From contig OY288257.1 in assembly GCA_958450325.1 (NCBI GenBank), forward strand, positions 14,217,873-14,281,872: DNA of 64,000 bases. The letters are read 5' to 3'. The notes under the pieces are model-generated. The model was given only the letters and a program-made list of their open reading frames with translations, was not told the DNA's origin and did not search any database. The position numbers were made by a program, and so were the translations under genes. Below, one piece after another: positions 45,086 to 56,590 of this stretch. The number at the start of each line of letters is the position of its first letter. The stretch's first letter is position 1. Source of the DNA: Agrostemma githago (taxonomy: Eukaryota; Streptophyta; Magnoliopsida; Caryophyllales; Caryophyllaceae).

Positions 45086-45180
45086 TACTCCCTCCGTCCC
45101 TAAAAGATTGTCCCATTTGCCTATTATATGTAAGGAATATTTTAATGAAATGGGACAATCTTAGTGGGACGGAGATAGTA
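45086..45180. mobile_element. Short Stowaway-like MITE
   Basis: TACTCCCTCCGTCCCTAAAA at the left and its inverted counterpart ending gggacggagatagTA at the right, with an internal inverted pair gattgtcccattt / aaatgggacaatc. It is only 95 bp including the TA duplication and is almost entirely terminal inverted repeat. Confidence 0.8.
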
Positions 45181-45317
45181 TTATATATCCTCCCCATCCA
45201 CAACAACACTAATATTATTAATAATATTAAAATTGTATTAATAAGCGATTTTAGGAGGTTTTAGAATCAAATATAGATAATACTCCGTATTCTAGTAAGA
45301 TTCATCAACAATATTCA

Positions 45318-45372
45318 ATTGGTTCAGTGGTAAAGAGGCTTATTTGTGTTCGAGAGGTTGTGGGTGCGAGCC
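45318..45372 (+). repeat. tRNA-related sequence, possible SINE head
   Basis: TGGTTCAGTGG resembles a pol III A box, and about 33 bases later GGTGCGAGCC is close to a B box (GGTTCGANNCC). The spacing suits a tRNA-derived SINE. No clear 3' tail or duplication was found, and the cloverleaf is too poor for a functional tRNA. Confidence 0.4.
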
Positions 45373-45414
45373 TTTGTAATTACAAATTTTTATAATTTTG
45401 CATCTGGGCCTCTT

Positions 45415-45505
45415 GGGCGCAGGTTTTTGGCGTCCCGGGGACCCCCAGACGCGGATTTGGGCGTCCAGGGGACCCCCAGACGCGGGTTTTGAGCGTCCAG
45501 GTCGA
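45415..45505 (+). repeat. Short GC-rich tandem repeat
   Basis: About three copies of a roughly 30-base unit (gcgtcc.ggggacccccagacgcgg). GC-rich in contrast to its surroundings. Confidence 0.7.
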
Positions 45506-45600
45506 TTTCCAGCGGCCCCAAACCCAGAAAACGCGCCCCTATTCGCACAAATCGATCCCAATCTCACCCAAACCGATACCAAAATCGAATATAGAAAAAC

Positions 45601-45870
45601 ATATTCCCGAGTTACATTGAGACACGTGTCTCAAAAACCGTTCAAAAAACCGTAATTTCAAATCAGTCGGGAATATAATAGTTACATTAATTAAGAAACT
45701 TAATTAATTTCATTAATCACAATTACATAAGGGTAAATGAGTTACGTTGAGACACGTGCCTCAAAAATCGTTCAAAAGTACAAAAACCGTAATTTTAATT
45801 TACTCGGAAATATTAATTAAATTAATTAAGAAACTTAATTAATATCATTAATCACAATTAGGAAAGGGTA
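45601..45870 (+). repeat. Tandem duplication of about 130 bp with a CACGTG motif
   Basis: Copies start near 45611 (gttacattgagacacgtgtc) and 45742 (gttacgttgagacacgtgcc). Each has a CACGTG core followed by 'caaaaa.cgttcaaaa' and a 'taattaagaaacttaattaa' palindromic stretch. The family is unknown. Confidence 0.7.
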
Positions 45871-45928
45871 AAAGATTAAATTCACGTATAAAGCGCCGAC
45901 GACGTGGCTGAAATGTCGACGACGAAAT

Positions 45929-48187
45929 TGTAGACACCCACATTTTGACCGCCATGTGTCTATAGTAGTTTCCGCCAAACACCCGATGATGATAGAACGC
46001 GAACATGCTTTAATGGACTCGGATATGGGCTCGAAATCATGGACATTTGGTTTAGGCTTATTACGGAGTACAAATCTTACAAAACCAACCTCAAATTCAG
46101 GCCCAGTGGGTCGTTTCGAGGCAAATAAGACTAATTTGGGTCGATTCCGGCACCAGGGGTAAAACCGTCTTTTTACGACCGAGTCAAAACCCGGTCAAAA
46201 ATATTCTCGAGACACACGAGTCAGCCGTGACACCTCACACGGCTGATTCGGTCCCAAACACCACAAAAATCAGCTTTCAAAAAGTATTAAACAAATCCGT
46301 TTAAGGATAGAATTCGATCTCAAGTAGGAATTATATCCGAAAACCGAATCAGATACCGACCGAGCTCCAAATACTCGGCCAAAACCCCCCAACCAGCCGA
46401 GATCCTTGCTTCCCCACCAAGAAACGAGACTTTCGTTCCCTTTCGAACTCTCGTGTTTCCTATCCAAACCGGTATTTCTTGTTGTTCAAGCAAGATACCT
46501 CTCCTAAACCTCCACTCCTATAAATAGGACCCTCCATTCAACACAAAAACAACATCAATAATCCCGACACATTCACACACATCATAGATCTATTACCCAC
46601 ACATCCTCGATATTTAGTAAAAATAATCCTGACATACAAAGAAGCACCGAAATACTGTCAAAATACCGACGAATACGACCTCAAAAAAAAACCGGCCGAA
46701 ACCCGTCCCATCACACGTCCAAAACAACACCTTAACTCATCCCACATCGTCTCGACGCTCCCGTGCCTAAGCCACCGTCCGACGAGCTCTATACCGAGAA
46801 AATAAAGCATGTAGGTTGAGGGTGTAAATCAAACCCGCTTCTCTCTTCTCTCTTCTCCTCCTCTTCGTCCTTTTCTCTTTTTTTTTTGTCGTCGGTCGTT
46901 TCATATTTTTAATATGGGTCGTTGTCGCACTTTTATTTATTTCTAATAATCGATACTATAAAACTATTTTTCATATAACGTTCTTAAAATACTATACCGA
47001 TTCTCTAATCGAATATCGTATCTACAAGAACTAAATTAATTAATTCTCGTTGATGCTAATAAAATCGTTACATCTTTTTTTAAAACAAAATTCGACGATT
47101 TTATACGCGGAGAGAATTAACATCTTTTTTCGTTCAAATTCTTTTTTTTCACTTTTCGTTCAAAACAAACATTTTTTCAAAACCTTTTCTAAAATCATTC
47201 CGACTATTCAATATCGATTTCATAATCGAATATCGAATACGACGAATATCGAAAATATAAATCGAGTATAAATTAATCCATATTTGTAGGCAATTTATAA
47301 AAAATAAAAAACCCGGACAGACCACCACGCGAGCCGCGCGCCTGTCAGGCGACTCGCGCGGTGGCCTGGTTCGCCGGGTCTTCTTTTTTCGTTTCCTCGC
47401 TTTTCTATTTTTTATTCTTTTCGAATCTTACATAAAAAGCGACTTTTGCGACATATTTCAATAAATATTTTTTTTTGACCTCGGTCAATGTGTGCTAATC
47501 CATCATGTGTCATAAACTTTTTTCGAAAATCATGCATATTATTTATTCATGTCTTTATTCAATTTATTCAATCGTTACTAACTCGTTTTCTCGTGTTTGT
47601 AGCAATTTATTTCCGTCTTTTGTTTTATTAGACTAAAACGAACTTCACATGCTAAAATAACTTTGACGTTATTAGTTTAATATGCATTAAACGACTTAGC
47701 AACCCATTTTATTTTTCTCTCACATGCTTAGGGAAAATAATCTTTGCATATCATTCCACCGTCGAACTAACGCGTGTACACCAAAAACGAACGATATCTT
47801 AGTAAAGGCCGCTAAGTGCGGGCGGGGTTGGGTGTTCTTAGTGAACTTCCCAACACGTACCCTCACCCCTTACTCAGAACCATGGTTTCCGGATGTCCGA
47901 ATCCATTGGCAACGAGAGTCATTCAATACACGATATCCGATAATGTCGGTATCGGTATCATAATGCAAAGGGACGAGCCCAATGAACTCTGACATCGGAA
48001 ATGGGCCGTAGTTTGTATACGGCCCACTACGACATAGAGTGGGCTCGAATGGTTCCGAATAACCACAAAATTCGGTGGCGACTCCTACTTCGATTTAAAT
48101 TTCAATTTGACCATCTCATATGGAGATTCATTCGCCTCCCCAAACCCGCGCGTGACCGCGTCGGGGTGGACCTATGTCATGTCCACA
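45929..48187 (+). repeat. LTR1 of element F
   Basis: 2259 bp from TGTAGACACCC to GTCCACA. TATA box tataaata at 46519-46526. Unlike LTRs A, C and D it has no CTCGATCGAG arrays. It has GC-rich inverted repeats instead (cagccgtg..cacggctg at about 46222-46250; gcgagccgcgcg..cgcgcggtgg at about 47330-47363). The left flank is ..gaaat; the matching right flank is outside the window. Confidence 0.9.
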
Positions 48188-48190
48188 ATT

Positions 48191-48208
48191 TGGCGACTCC
48201 GCTGGGGA
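48191..48208 (+). promoter_or_regulatory. Primer-binding site, first unit of F
   Basis: tggcgactccgctgggga, identical to that of element A, three bases after the LTR1 end. Confidence 0.85.
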
Positions 48209-50174
48209 TCAACTGATGAGTCACTTACCATCGGCATCCCTAGGGTCAGACTCGAAAAGAAATCGTTCGAATAGTAATGTACACGTTTTAGTTCAATGGT
48301 TCATGCATAACCCAATTCTTTCCCGGGCCGGTTACTTGTGACCGACGTCCCACTATACCACGGTGCGTTCCTAAATGGGCGCACTAAAGACTTCGATGGC
48401 GGAACTCGCATGGGTTTTACGGCAGGTTCTAAGACCAACTCGGCTTAGGAAGACCGTCCTGATTTGCGAGAAAGCTATCGTCGTTGGTATAGACCCTATT
48501 CGACCGACCGAAACTTAGACTAAGAGCATACATGGTGTCATTATACTGTTTCCATGACTACATGCTACTTGATCCGTGTCTCGTCTTTTCAAAAACCGTC
48601 GTTTTCAAAAAACTTGCATTTTTTTCGAAAATCATCCATTTTCAAACCCAGAAAGCTACCGAATTTAGGACTTATGATTTTGACTCAAAATAGCCTATTT
48701 TCTAGCCGGTATGCTGTCCAAAACTTTTCAAAATTTCGAAATCTCGACCCGATGACACCTTTTTTTCGATTTTCAAAAAAGATCGGGCCATCCTATCCGA
48801 CTTTGTTCGGTTTTCAAATTCAAATCCTCTTTTCAAAGCTTTCTTCTTCCTAGGACTTCCCGTATTTAGCAGTGTCGGGTCTTGTCATAAGTTGTTAGAG
48901 TCTATAGCGTCGAAACTTCATCGATCCTACATCACGGGTTTCCACCCCATCCCAGTCCGCCTTATTTGTCAAGGCATGGCCCACCTACGTAGGACAAACT
49001 TCTACGAAGGGAAGCCCACTTACACTTTAGGGTCCAAAGTCTGGGGAATAGTTCACACGTAGGTCTTTCTTCACACGAGACTAAGCCCACTTTGCCAAAT
49101 CCTAAAGGAAGCCTACTATCCGTGAGTCACCCGTCTAGGTGTCTTTTCCGGGTCATTTCCTTGTCAGGCTTTTTCCACACTCGGAGGCTATTCTTCAGCA
49201 GAGCGATCAGTCACAGTTGCTCTAAGGGTCGTGTCTTGCACGTGTTATCTCACTACCCCAGTTTTAAATCACTTAGATGTCGTACCATCCGAGTCCTACC
49301 AGAGTCTTTAGTCTCACTTGGGGGCTGTCCTTCACCCGAGCAGTCGAACACGGTCACCTTAAGGGGTACTTTACGTCTATCCTACACCGGCGTCCTTATG
49401 ATGCCTTCTCCGAGTCGAACCTATGCTACGAACACTCGAGTCATCTAGGTTTAGGTCACCACGGTTGGTCCAAGCACGCGACACGGTCAAACACGGTCGC
49501 CCCCATTTTCGGACTCACCCTTCCGCATCTCGAGTCCAATTCACGGTCGTTACCTTGTCTAGGTCAACGCTCGAGTATCCCGATCCAAGAGTCTTAGTCA
49601 TTCCCGTCCCCCCGGGCCGTGTCTAGTTTGACACCCTCTCTTGCATTTGCGCAAAGCCGAGTTTAGGCGAGTCGTAGCACTTGTCGTTCTCTCCAATCAA
49701 AGACCATACAAAAAAGAAACAACCAACCGGGCATCTGAAAGTCCGGATTTGATTCGAGTCTAAGTCTGAGTCCGAGTCTAGGATACCCTACATCCTCATT
49801 TCCAAGTCAGAGTCAGAGTCATTTGCATTCTGTCCTCTTTTCAAATATCAATAAAATCAACTTTTCTATTCCTCATACATACTTTCCTTATGTGTTTCCG
49901 AGAACATGATTAACATCATCATACACTGTGAGCACATGCATGTGACTATTATAGGCACATTTATAATGATTGCTGGAAACCGAGCCCGTGTTTCCCTTTT
50001 ACCTGTTCCATGTCTGGTATAGAAAGCCACAAAAACCACCCTTAGCAGGAGCGGTATCGAATCCTATGACAAATCTAGGTAGTCTCCTAGTTTGGGTTCA
50101 AGACGGGAGGCAAGCCCATTTCCCACAATAAACACCCATCCAACAAGATCAACCAATCCCTACCTCAGGTGTTA
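48209..50174 (+). mobile_element. Leader and non-coding internal sequence of F, first unit
   Basis: The first roughly 330 bases match the leader of element A. The remainder up to the solo LTR shows no recognisable gag or pol domain; open frames at 49092-49448 and 49277-49597 have no family features. A short gagtctaagtctgagtccgagt tract (about 49755) is reminiscent of the Ser-Glu codon repeat of the A pol but is too short to assign. Confidence 0.6.
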
Positions 50175-50179
50175 GTGTG

Positions 50180-51762
50180 TGATGGTAGGGATTTGTCGTG
50201 GAATCCCAACCGTCAATAAAATAACTGGCTATTCCTACGGTAGATAGGGCAAGTCGGGTCGAATCCACGGGGACGGTAATGTAAAGTCTAGACCAAGGTC
50301 GCCTAAATACGAGACTAAGTCAACGAGCTAGACTAAAGAATGAAAGGAGGGAGAAGGCTAGACTAAGACTAAGGGGAATAACAAACAAGGGAGAACGGGC
50401 TAGGATTAGGTCGGGGTCAAAGGGGTAACGGAATGGTCAAGGGAGAACTAGAGTGAAGGAGGTAGTAAGGTAATCTAGGTATGGTCCGGGCTCTCGCATC
50501 TTAGACTCACCTAGAGGTTCCACCTAAAACCCATCTCGTCGATACACAACACAAACGGGGTTCTAGCGCGCTATAGGCCTAGGTCGCATCCGGGCTCTCG
50601 CTACTTAGACCGGCCTTGGGGTCGTCCTCACCGGCTCTCGCAACTTAATGAGGGGACCGAACTCACAAACAAACTAATACCCACGAAAGAAAGGCAAGAA
50701 AACAAGCATTTTTACATACTTAGTCATTCAAGCAATTCAACAAACATGTGATGTGCATCATACAAGAGGAAACCCAAATCTTCCACCAACAACTCCAACA
50801 AAACCCTTAATCACCCAATCAACACCCAAATCACCCTACTAACCCTAGCAAGAACACTACTCTAACATATCTAATCTAGAATTAACACTAACAAGAAGAA
50901 TCATCAAAGAAACAAAACAAACATCACAAACTAATGATAACAATGAACAAAGATGAACAAAGATTCAAACTTGATAAACAAAAATGGATTAAGAGTAAAA
51001 GGAGAAGAAGATTGTACCAAACTAGTGAAGAGGAAAGAACAAAACTTGCATTAATGAAGAAAACCCAAAACAAACCACCCAAGGTTGTCAATCTTGAGTG
51101 GATCTTGAAGAATTCCCTTAATACAAGTACTAATCTAAGATTTATAACTAATTACCGACTAATCTACACTAATCTAATCTAATCTAACCTAAAGTAGTCT
51201 AGGGTTTAAGGTCTAAAGGAGTGCATAAGCTTAACATAACAAGGGAAGAGTATATATAGGGTTACAAATGAAAGGGAGAAGAAAAGAAAACAAAGCGGAG
51301 TAGCAGTGGCCCGTCCCGGCCGAGACGGGGTGGTCCCGGTCGGGACGCCTCCATCCCGATCGGGATGGGCCCAGGTCAGCAGCTTCTCTTTTTGCTCCTT
51401 CATCCCGAACGGGATGAGCTTATCCCGAACGGGATGAGCCTTGTAGGCCTCCATTATGATCTTTTTGGTCCCTCCTTGCTTCTCATGGGCTTCTCACCGA
51501 TTCTCGGGACTCGGGATCGGGTCTCGGAGGCTCGGGATTGGGTCCCAAGGTCTTGGGGTCGATTCCAAGGCATCGAGTCATCGTTCCTTAGCTTCGTTGG
51601 CTCCAAAATGTGTATGTATAGAGTCGGAATCGCTCCAACTCTTCCAAATCGGTCTCGGAAACCTGAAACGAACTAAAGGAAGCATAAGAAGCCCCTAAAC
51701 CGCTCCCAAGGAGCGATTCTACAAGGAAAACGGGACCAAAACACTACAAATGACACTTATTA
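50180..51762 (-). mobile_element. Solo LTR G1 (Athila-like, element B family) inside F, first unit
   Basis: 1583 bp. The forward text begins TGATGGTAGGGATTTGTC and ends ATGACACTTATTA, the complement of a B-family LTR. It is flanked by a perfect 5-bp duplication, GTGTG (50175-50179 and 51763-51767). On the minus strand it has a palindrome array (51313-51437) and a TATA box (forward 51251-51258) 54 bases apart. No internal region is present. Confidence 0.92.
51251..51437 (-). promoter_or_regulatory. Solo LTR G1 core promoter
   Basis: catcccgatcgggatg (about 51351-51366), two catcccgaacgggatg-type copies (about 51401-51437) and two variants nearer the TATA box. The forward TATA tatatata is at 51251-51258. 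The spacing to the nearest palindrome (51313) is 54 bases, equal to that in element B LTRs. Confidence 0.6.
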
Positions 51763-51767
51763 GTGTG

Positions 51768-53620
51768 ACAAAAAAAAAAACTGGACGAAAAAAATTAAAA
51801 GTCCAAGAAATAAAAGAAAAACTGGACGAAAAGAAATCAAAAGTCCAGGAAAGAAGCAAAAGGCCAAAACAAAAAAAACAGGCCGTTATCAAAAAAAAAA
51901 AAAAGGCACCCATGACCGAGGTTAAGCGGTCAATCCAAATGAAGAATCCCACGACCGGGGCTAAGAGGTCAACCCAAAAAATTCAAAAACCCATGACCGT
52001 AGCTTATGATCAACTCAAGTGAAACGGTCAATTCAAAATTATCAAAACTCATACCATCAAATAGGGGAGAAACAATCAAGCTGGTCAGCTAGCACCACAT
52101 CTAGCCTTCCCACATTACAACTCTCAAGACCTTCCCGAGACCTAGGCTAGAGACAGCTCGGATTTTTGAGGATTCAAGCTCCATAGGATACCCTAACCAT
52201 TAGGGCCAGACATGGAAATCAGATCCCGCATTATCAAACCTACCCCGATCGAAGTTCGAGTCATTATTACTCGACTTCCCCCTTTCCTACCACATTACAA
52301 TACCCTACCCTGAAGCCTTAGCTCCACAAAATCGAGCTCCAGATTTCGAATCATCAAAGCCACTTACTTCCTAGCACCACATTTCCAAAAACATCTAAAC
52401 CAGTTACCAGCCCAAACACGGGAATTCAACTTGCAGTCGGCATAGAACATGCCCAAATAGTTCACACCACCTCTGGGGGCTACCCCGGAGAACGCTCACA
52501 GTCACAGGATCAACATCACCATTCTAGCCCTTTGATCAAGACATCATTGGGAATGCACCTAGCCTACACCATTGCTATGGCTAGTTACACACAAAGCCCT
52601 AATAAACTAGGCACCATAATACATTTTTCAACACTGAACTATGGCTTGGTTTGATTTCACTACACGTGAATACGTAGGCAGTCTTTCAACAGAGGCACAA
52701 CCACCCACATTGACACTAATTCAAAAAGCATCATCATTCCGGTCACGACACTGTCATGTTCTCAGCAGCTAGCTTTGTCATCCTGGGGGCTTCTCCTAGG
52801 GAGAAGTTCTCCATCCACTCACATAATCCAAATAACTTTCAAATCTAGCCTCCTTTCTATAGAGTGTCCTAGTACTCGGCTCAGTCGAAGACGAGAATCT
52901 GTCAGGACTCGAAGCAATACCTACTTTGGGAATATGCCCCGAAACCAAAAAAATTCAAAAGAACACCAGTCTACGGCGTTGCTACCACAAAGCCCTGTCG
53001 TACGGAAACAGTCTCATAACATATCTTTCCCGTTCCGAGGATTCGACCATGTTGCCACTCGCCTAGGCTACGAAATAGCGCAACTTAAGAGTCTTGTCAT
53101 CTTAGGTGGCCCATCCCCTACCGAGTCACGGTCCAACCCTTAGAGAGTCCCGTCGTGTCTGCCAACTCGTCCGGTCACGTCCAGAGTCGAGTCTGTCGGC
53201 ATGTCTCTCTCCAAATTCTCATTTTAAAATTTGCAAAACTTAGCCATTTGAGAAAATCCCTTTCCTACTCACCACGGGAATAGGAATTTTTATCATACTT
53301 CATCTAGGCATACAGGCCTAACCAGAGGATTTTAGAAGTCCGTGTCAGAATCTAATCGGGAATCAAGTCATCCCAAGCATTCTAATTTCCAAAAAATTCA
53401 AAAAATTTCAGCGTTTGCAAAAATTCAAAAAATTTCAGCGTTTCCAAAAAGTTCAAAAAAAATTCAGCATTTTCTTTCCAAAAATCAATCAAAAATCATT
53501 TCTTCCCCACTGTGAGTCGGTGTTTTGCCTAAATATTACATGCAGTTTGTTATGTACAGACAGGTGCATCCAAGACTCCCAAGGAATTCTCAAAAATTCT
53601 CCAGTGGAACAGCACAGGCG
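51768..53620 (+). mobile_element. Non-coding 3' part of the F internal region, first unit
   Basis: Starts A-rich (51770-51905), then holds no recognisable protein domain. It includes the post-pol segment shared with element A (about 52640-52700, 'gtgaatacgtaggca'). Confidence 0.55.
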
Positions 53621-53629
53621 ACATTTTTC

Positions 53630-53940
53630 GGATGTATCTGTAAACAGGTACACCCGTAGCCTCCAATGCAGGCTCCCGCGCAATTCTAAGATGGGACGTG
53701 TCTGTAAACAGGTACACCCATAGCCTCCAATGAAGGCACCCGCGCAATTCTAAGATGGGACGTGTCTGTAAACAGGTACACCCATAGCCTCCAATGAAGG
53801 CACCCGCCGTAATTCTAAGATGGGACGTGTCTGTAAACAGACACACCCATAGCCTCCAAGGCAAGCTCCCGCGCAATTCCAAGATGGGATTGTCTGTAAA
53901 CAGACATACCCGAGACTTTTTAAGAAAAGTCCCCGCGACA
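53630..53940 (+). repeat. 64-bp tandem array near the 3' end of F, first unit
   Basis: Five copies of a roughly 64-base unit (tctgtaaacaggtacaccca..ccgcgcaattctaagatggga), with starts at about 53637, 53701, 53765, 53830 and 53893. Antisense open frames over it are a by-product of the repeat. Confidence 0.9.
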
Positions 53941-54094
53941 TTATTGACATCTATCCAGGTATGATTTCTATCTTGTGGCTGGCGAGCCCTTCACGCAAGT
54001 CTAATGGACTCTAAACGACCCGATCGGAAGTCTGTCAGGTCTTAATCCTCGATTGGCATGGTAGCTACTCTGACTTTCGCCTTGTCCAAGCCTC

Positions 54095-54111
54095 AGTCAG
54101 AGTGGGGGCTC
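54095..54111 (+). promoter_or_regulatory. Polypurine tract, first unit of F
   Basis: agtcagagtgggggctc immediately before LTR2, which starts TTTAGACACC rather than TGTAGACACC. Confidence 0.8.
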
Positions 54112-56569
54112 TTTAGACACCCACATTTTGACCGCCAGGTGTCTATAGTAGTTCCCGCCAAACACCCGATGATGATAGGACGCGAACATGCTTTAATGGA
54201 CTCGGATATGGGCTCGAAATCATGGACATTTGGTTTAGGCTTATTACGGAGTACAAATCTTACAAAACCAACCTCAAATTCAGGCCCAGTGGGTCGTTTC
54301 GAGTCAAATAAGACTAATTTGGGTCGATTCCGGCACCAGGGGTAAAACCGTCTTTTTACGACCGAGTCAAAACCCGGTCAAAAATATTCTCGAGACACAC
54401 GAGTCAGCCGTGACACCTCACACGGCTGATTCGGTCCCAAACACCACAAAAATCAGCTTTCAAAAAGTATTAAACAAATCCGTTTAAGGATAGAATTCGA
54501 TCTCAAGTAGGAATTCTATCCGAAAACCGAATCAGATACCGACCGAGCTCCAAATACTCGGCCAAAACCCCCCAACCAGCCGAGATCCTTGCTTCCTCAC
54601 CAAGAAACGAGACTTTCGTTCCCTTTCGAACTCTCGTGTTTCCTATCCAAACCGGTATTTCTTGTTGTTCAAGCAAGATACCTCTCCTAAACCTCCACTC
54701 CTATAAATAGGACCCTCCATTCAACACAAAAACAACATCAATAATCCCGACACATTCACACACATCATAGATCTATTACCCACACATCCTCGATATTTAG
54801 TAAAAATAATCCTGACATACAAAGAAGCACCGAAATACTGTCAAAATACCGACGAATACGACCTCAAAAAAACCGGCCGAAACCCGTCCCATCACACGTC
54901 CAAAACAACACCTTAACTCATCCCACATCGTCTCGACGCTCCCGTGCCTAAGCCACCGTCCGACGAGCTCTATACCGAGAAAATAAAGCATGTAGGTTGA
55001 GGGTGTAAATCAAACCCGCTTCTCTCTTCTCTCTTCTCCTCCTCTTCGTCCTTTTCTCTTTTTTTTTGTGTCGTCGGTCGTTTCATATTTTTAATATGGG
55101 TCGTTGTCGCACTTTTATTTATTTCTAATAATCGCTACTATAAAACTATTTTTCATATAACGTTCTTAAAATATGATACCGATTCTCTAATCGAATATCG
55201 TATCTACAAGAACTAAATTAATTAATTCTCGTTGATGCTAATAAAATCGTTACATCTTTTTTTAAAACAAAATTCGACGATTTTATACGCGGAGAGAATT
55301 AACATCTTTTTTCGTTCAAATTCTTTTTTTTCACTTTTCGTTCAAAACAAACATTTTTTCAAAACCTTTTCTAAAATCATTCCGACTATTCAATATCGAT
55401 TTCATAATCGAATATCGAATACGACGAATATCGAAAATATAAATCGAGTATAAATTAATCCATATTTGTAGGCAATTTATAAAAAATAAAAAACCCGGAC
55501 AGACCACCACGCGAGCCGCGCGCCTGTCAGGCGACTCGCGCGGTGGCCTGGTTCGCCGGGTCTTCTTTTTTCGTTTCCTCGCTTTTCTATTTTTTATTCT
55601 TTTCGAATCTTACATAAAAAGCGACTTTTGCGACATATTTCAATAAATACTTTTTTTTGACCTCGGTCAATGTGTGCTAATCCATCATGTGTCATAAACT
55701 TTTTTCGAAAATCATGCATATTATTTATTCATGTCTTTATTCAATTTATTCAATCGTTACTAACTCGTTTTCTCGTGTTTGTAGCAATTTATTTCCGTCT
55801 TTTGTTTTATTAGACTAAAACGAACTTCACATGCTAAAATAACTTTGACGTTATTAGTTTAATATGCATTAAACGACTTAGCAACCCATTTTATTTTTCT
55901 CTCACATGCTTAGGGAAAATAATCTTTGCATATCATTCCACCGTCGAACTAACGCGTGTACACCAAAAACGAACGATATCTTAGTAAAGGCCGCTAAGTG
56001 CGGGCGGGGTTGGGTGTTCTTAGTGAACTTCCCAACACGTACCCTCACCCCTTACTCAGAACCATGGTTTCCGGATGTCCGAATCCATTGGCAACGAGAG
56101 TCATTCAATACACGATATCCGATAATGTCGGTATCGGTATCATAATGCAAAGGGACGAGCCCAATGAACTCTGACATCGGAAATGGGCCGTNNNNNNNNN
56201 NNNNNNNNNNNNNNNNNNNNNNNNNNNNNNNNNNNNNNNNNNNNNNNNNNNNNNNNNNNNNNNNNNNNNNNNNNNNNNNNNNNNNNNNNNNNNNNNNNNN
56301 NNNNNNNNNNNNNNNNNNNNNNNNNNNNNNNNNNNNNNNNNNNNNNNNNNNNNNNNNNNNNNNNNNNNNNNNNNNNNNNNNNNNNNNNNNNAGTTTGTAT
56401 ACGGCCCACTACGACATAGAGTGGGCTCGAATGGTTCCGAATAACCACAAAATTCGGTGGCGACTCCTACTTCGATTTAAATTTCAATTTGACCATCTCA
56501 TATGGAGATTCATTCGCCTCCCCAAACCCGCGCGTGACCGCGTCGGGGTGGACCTATGTCATGTCCACA
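54112..56569 (+). repeat. LTR2 of element F (middle, hybrid) with assembly gap
   Basis: Starts TTTAGACACC like LTR3 and ends GTCCACA, followed by a second primer site. Its first roughly 1.06 kb shares diagnostic bases with LTR3, while from about 55390 onwards it shares them with LTR1, including the absence of a roughly 18-bp stretch present in LTR3. It carries a few private changes, such as gagtcaaat at about 54300. TATA box about 54701-54708. Confidence 0.88.
56192..56391. other. Assembly gap of exactly 200 N
   Basis: The bases on each side (..aaatgggccgt and agtttgtatacgg..) are directly adjacent in LTR1 (around 48001-48020). No sequence is missing relative to LTR1, so the gap is probably a scaffold join of conventional size and not 200 unknown bases. 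Confidence 0.9.
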
Positions 56570-56572
56570 ATT

Positions 56573-56590
56573 TGGCGACTCCGCTGGGGA
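56573..56590 (+). promoter_or_regulatory. Primer-binding site, second unit of F
   Basis: Same 18-mer as at 48191. A primer site after the middle LTR shows that LTR2 also acts as the 5' LTR of the second unit. Confidence 0.85.

Noticed and set aside
45318..45372. Functional tRNA gene
   Set aside because: Only A-box- and B-box-like strings are present; no consistent acceptor or anticodon stems can be formed. It was kept as a possible SINE head.
49092..49626. Overlapping open frames in element F as remnants of gag
   Set aside because: No coiled coil, capsid pattern or zinc knuckle could be seen in any of the three frames. A translated profile search would be needed to overturn this.
53550..53950. 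Antisense open frames with repeated WRLWVCLFTDTSH-type sequence
   Set aside because: Produced by translating the 64-bp tandem array. No start context or family, and the frame shifts between units.
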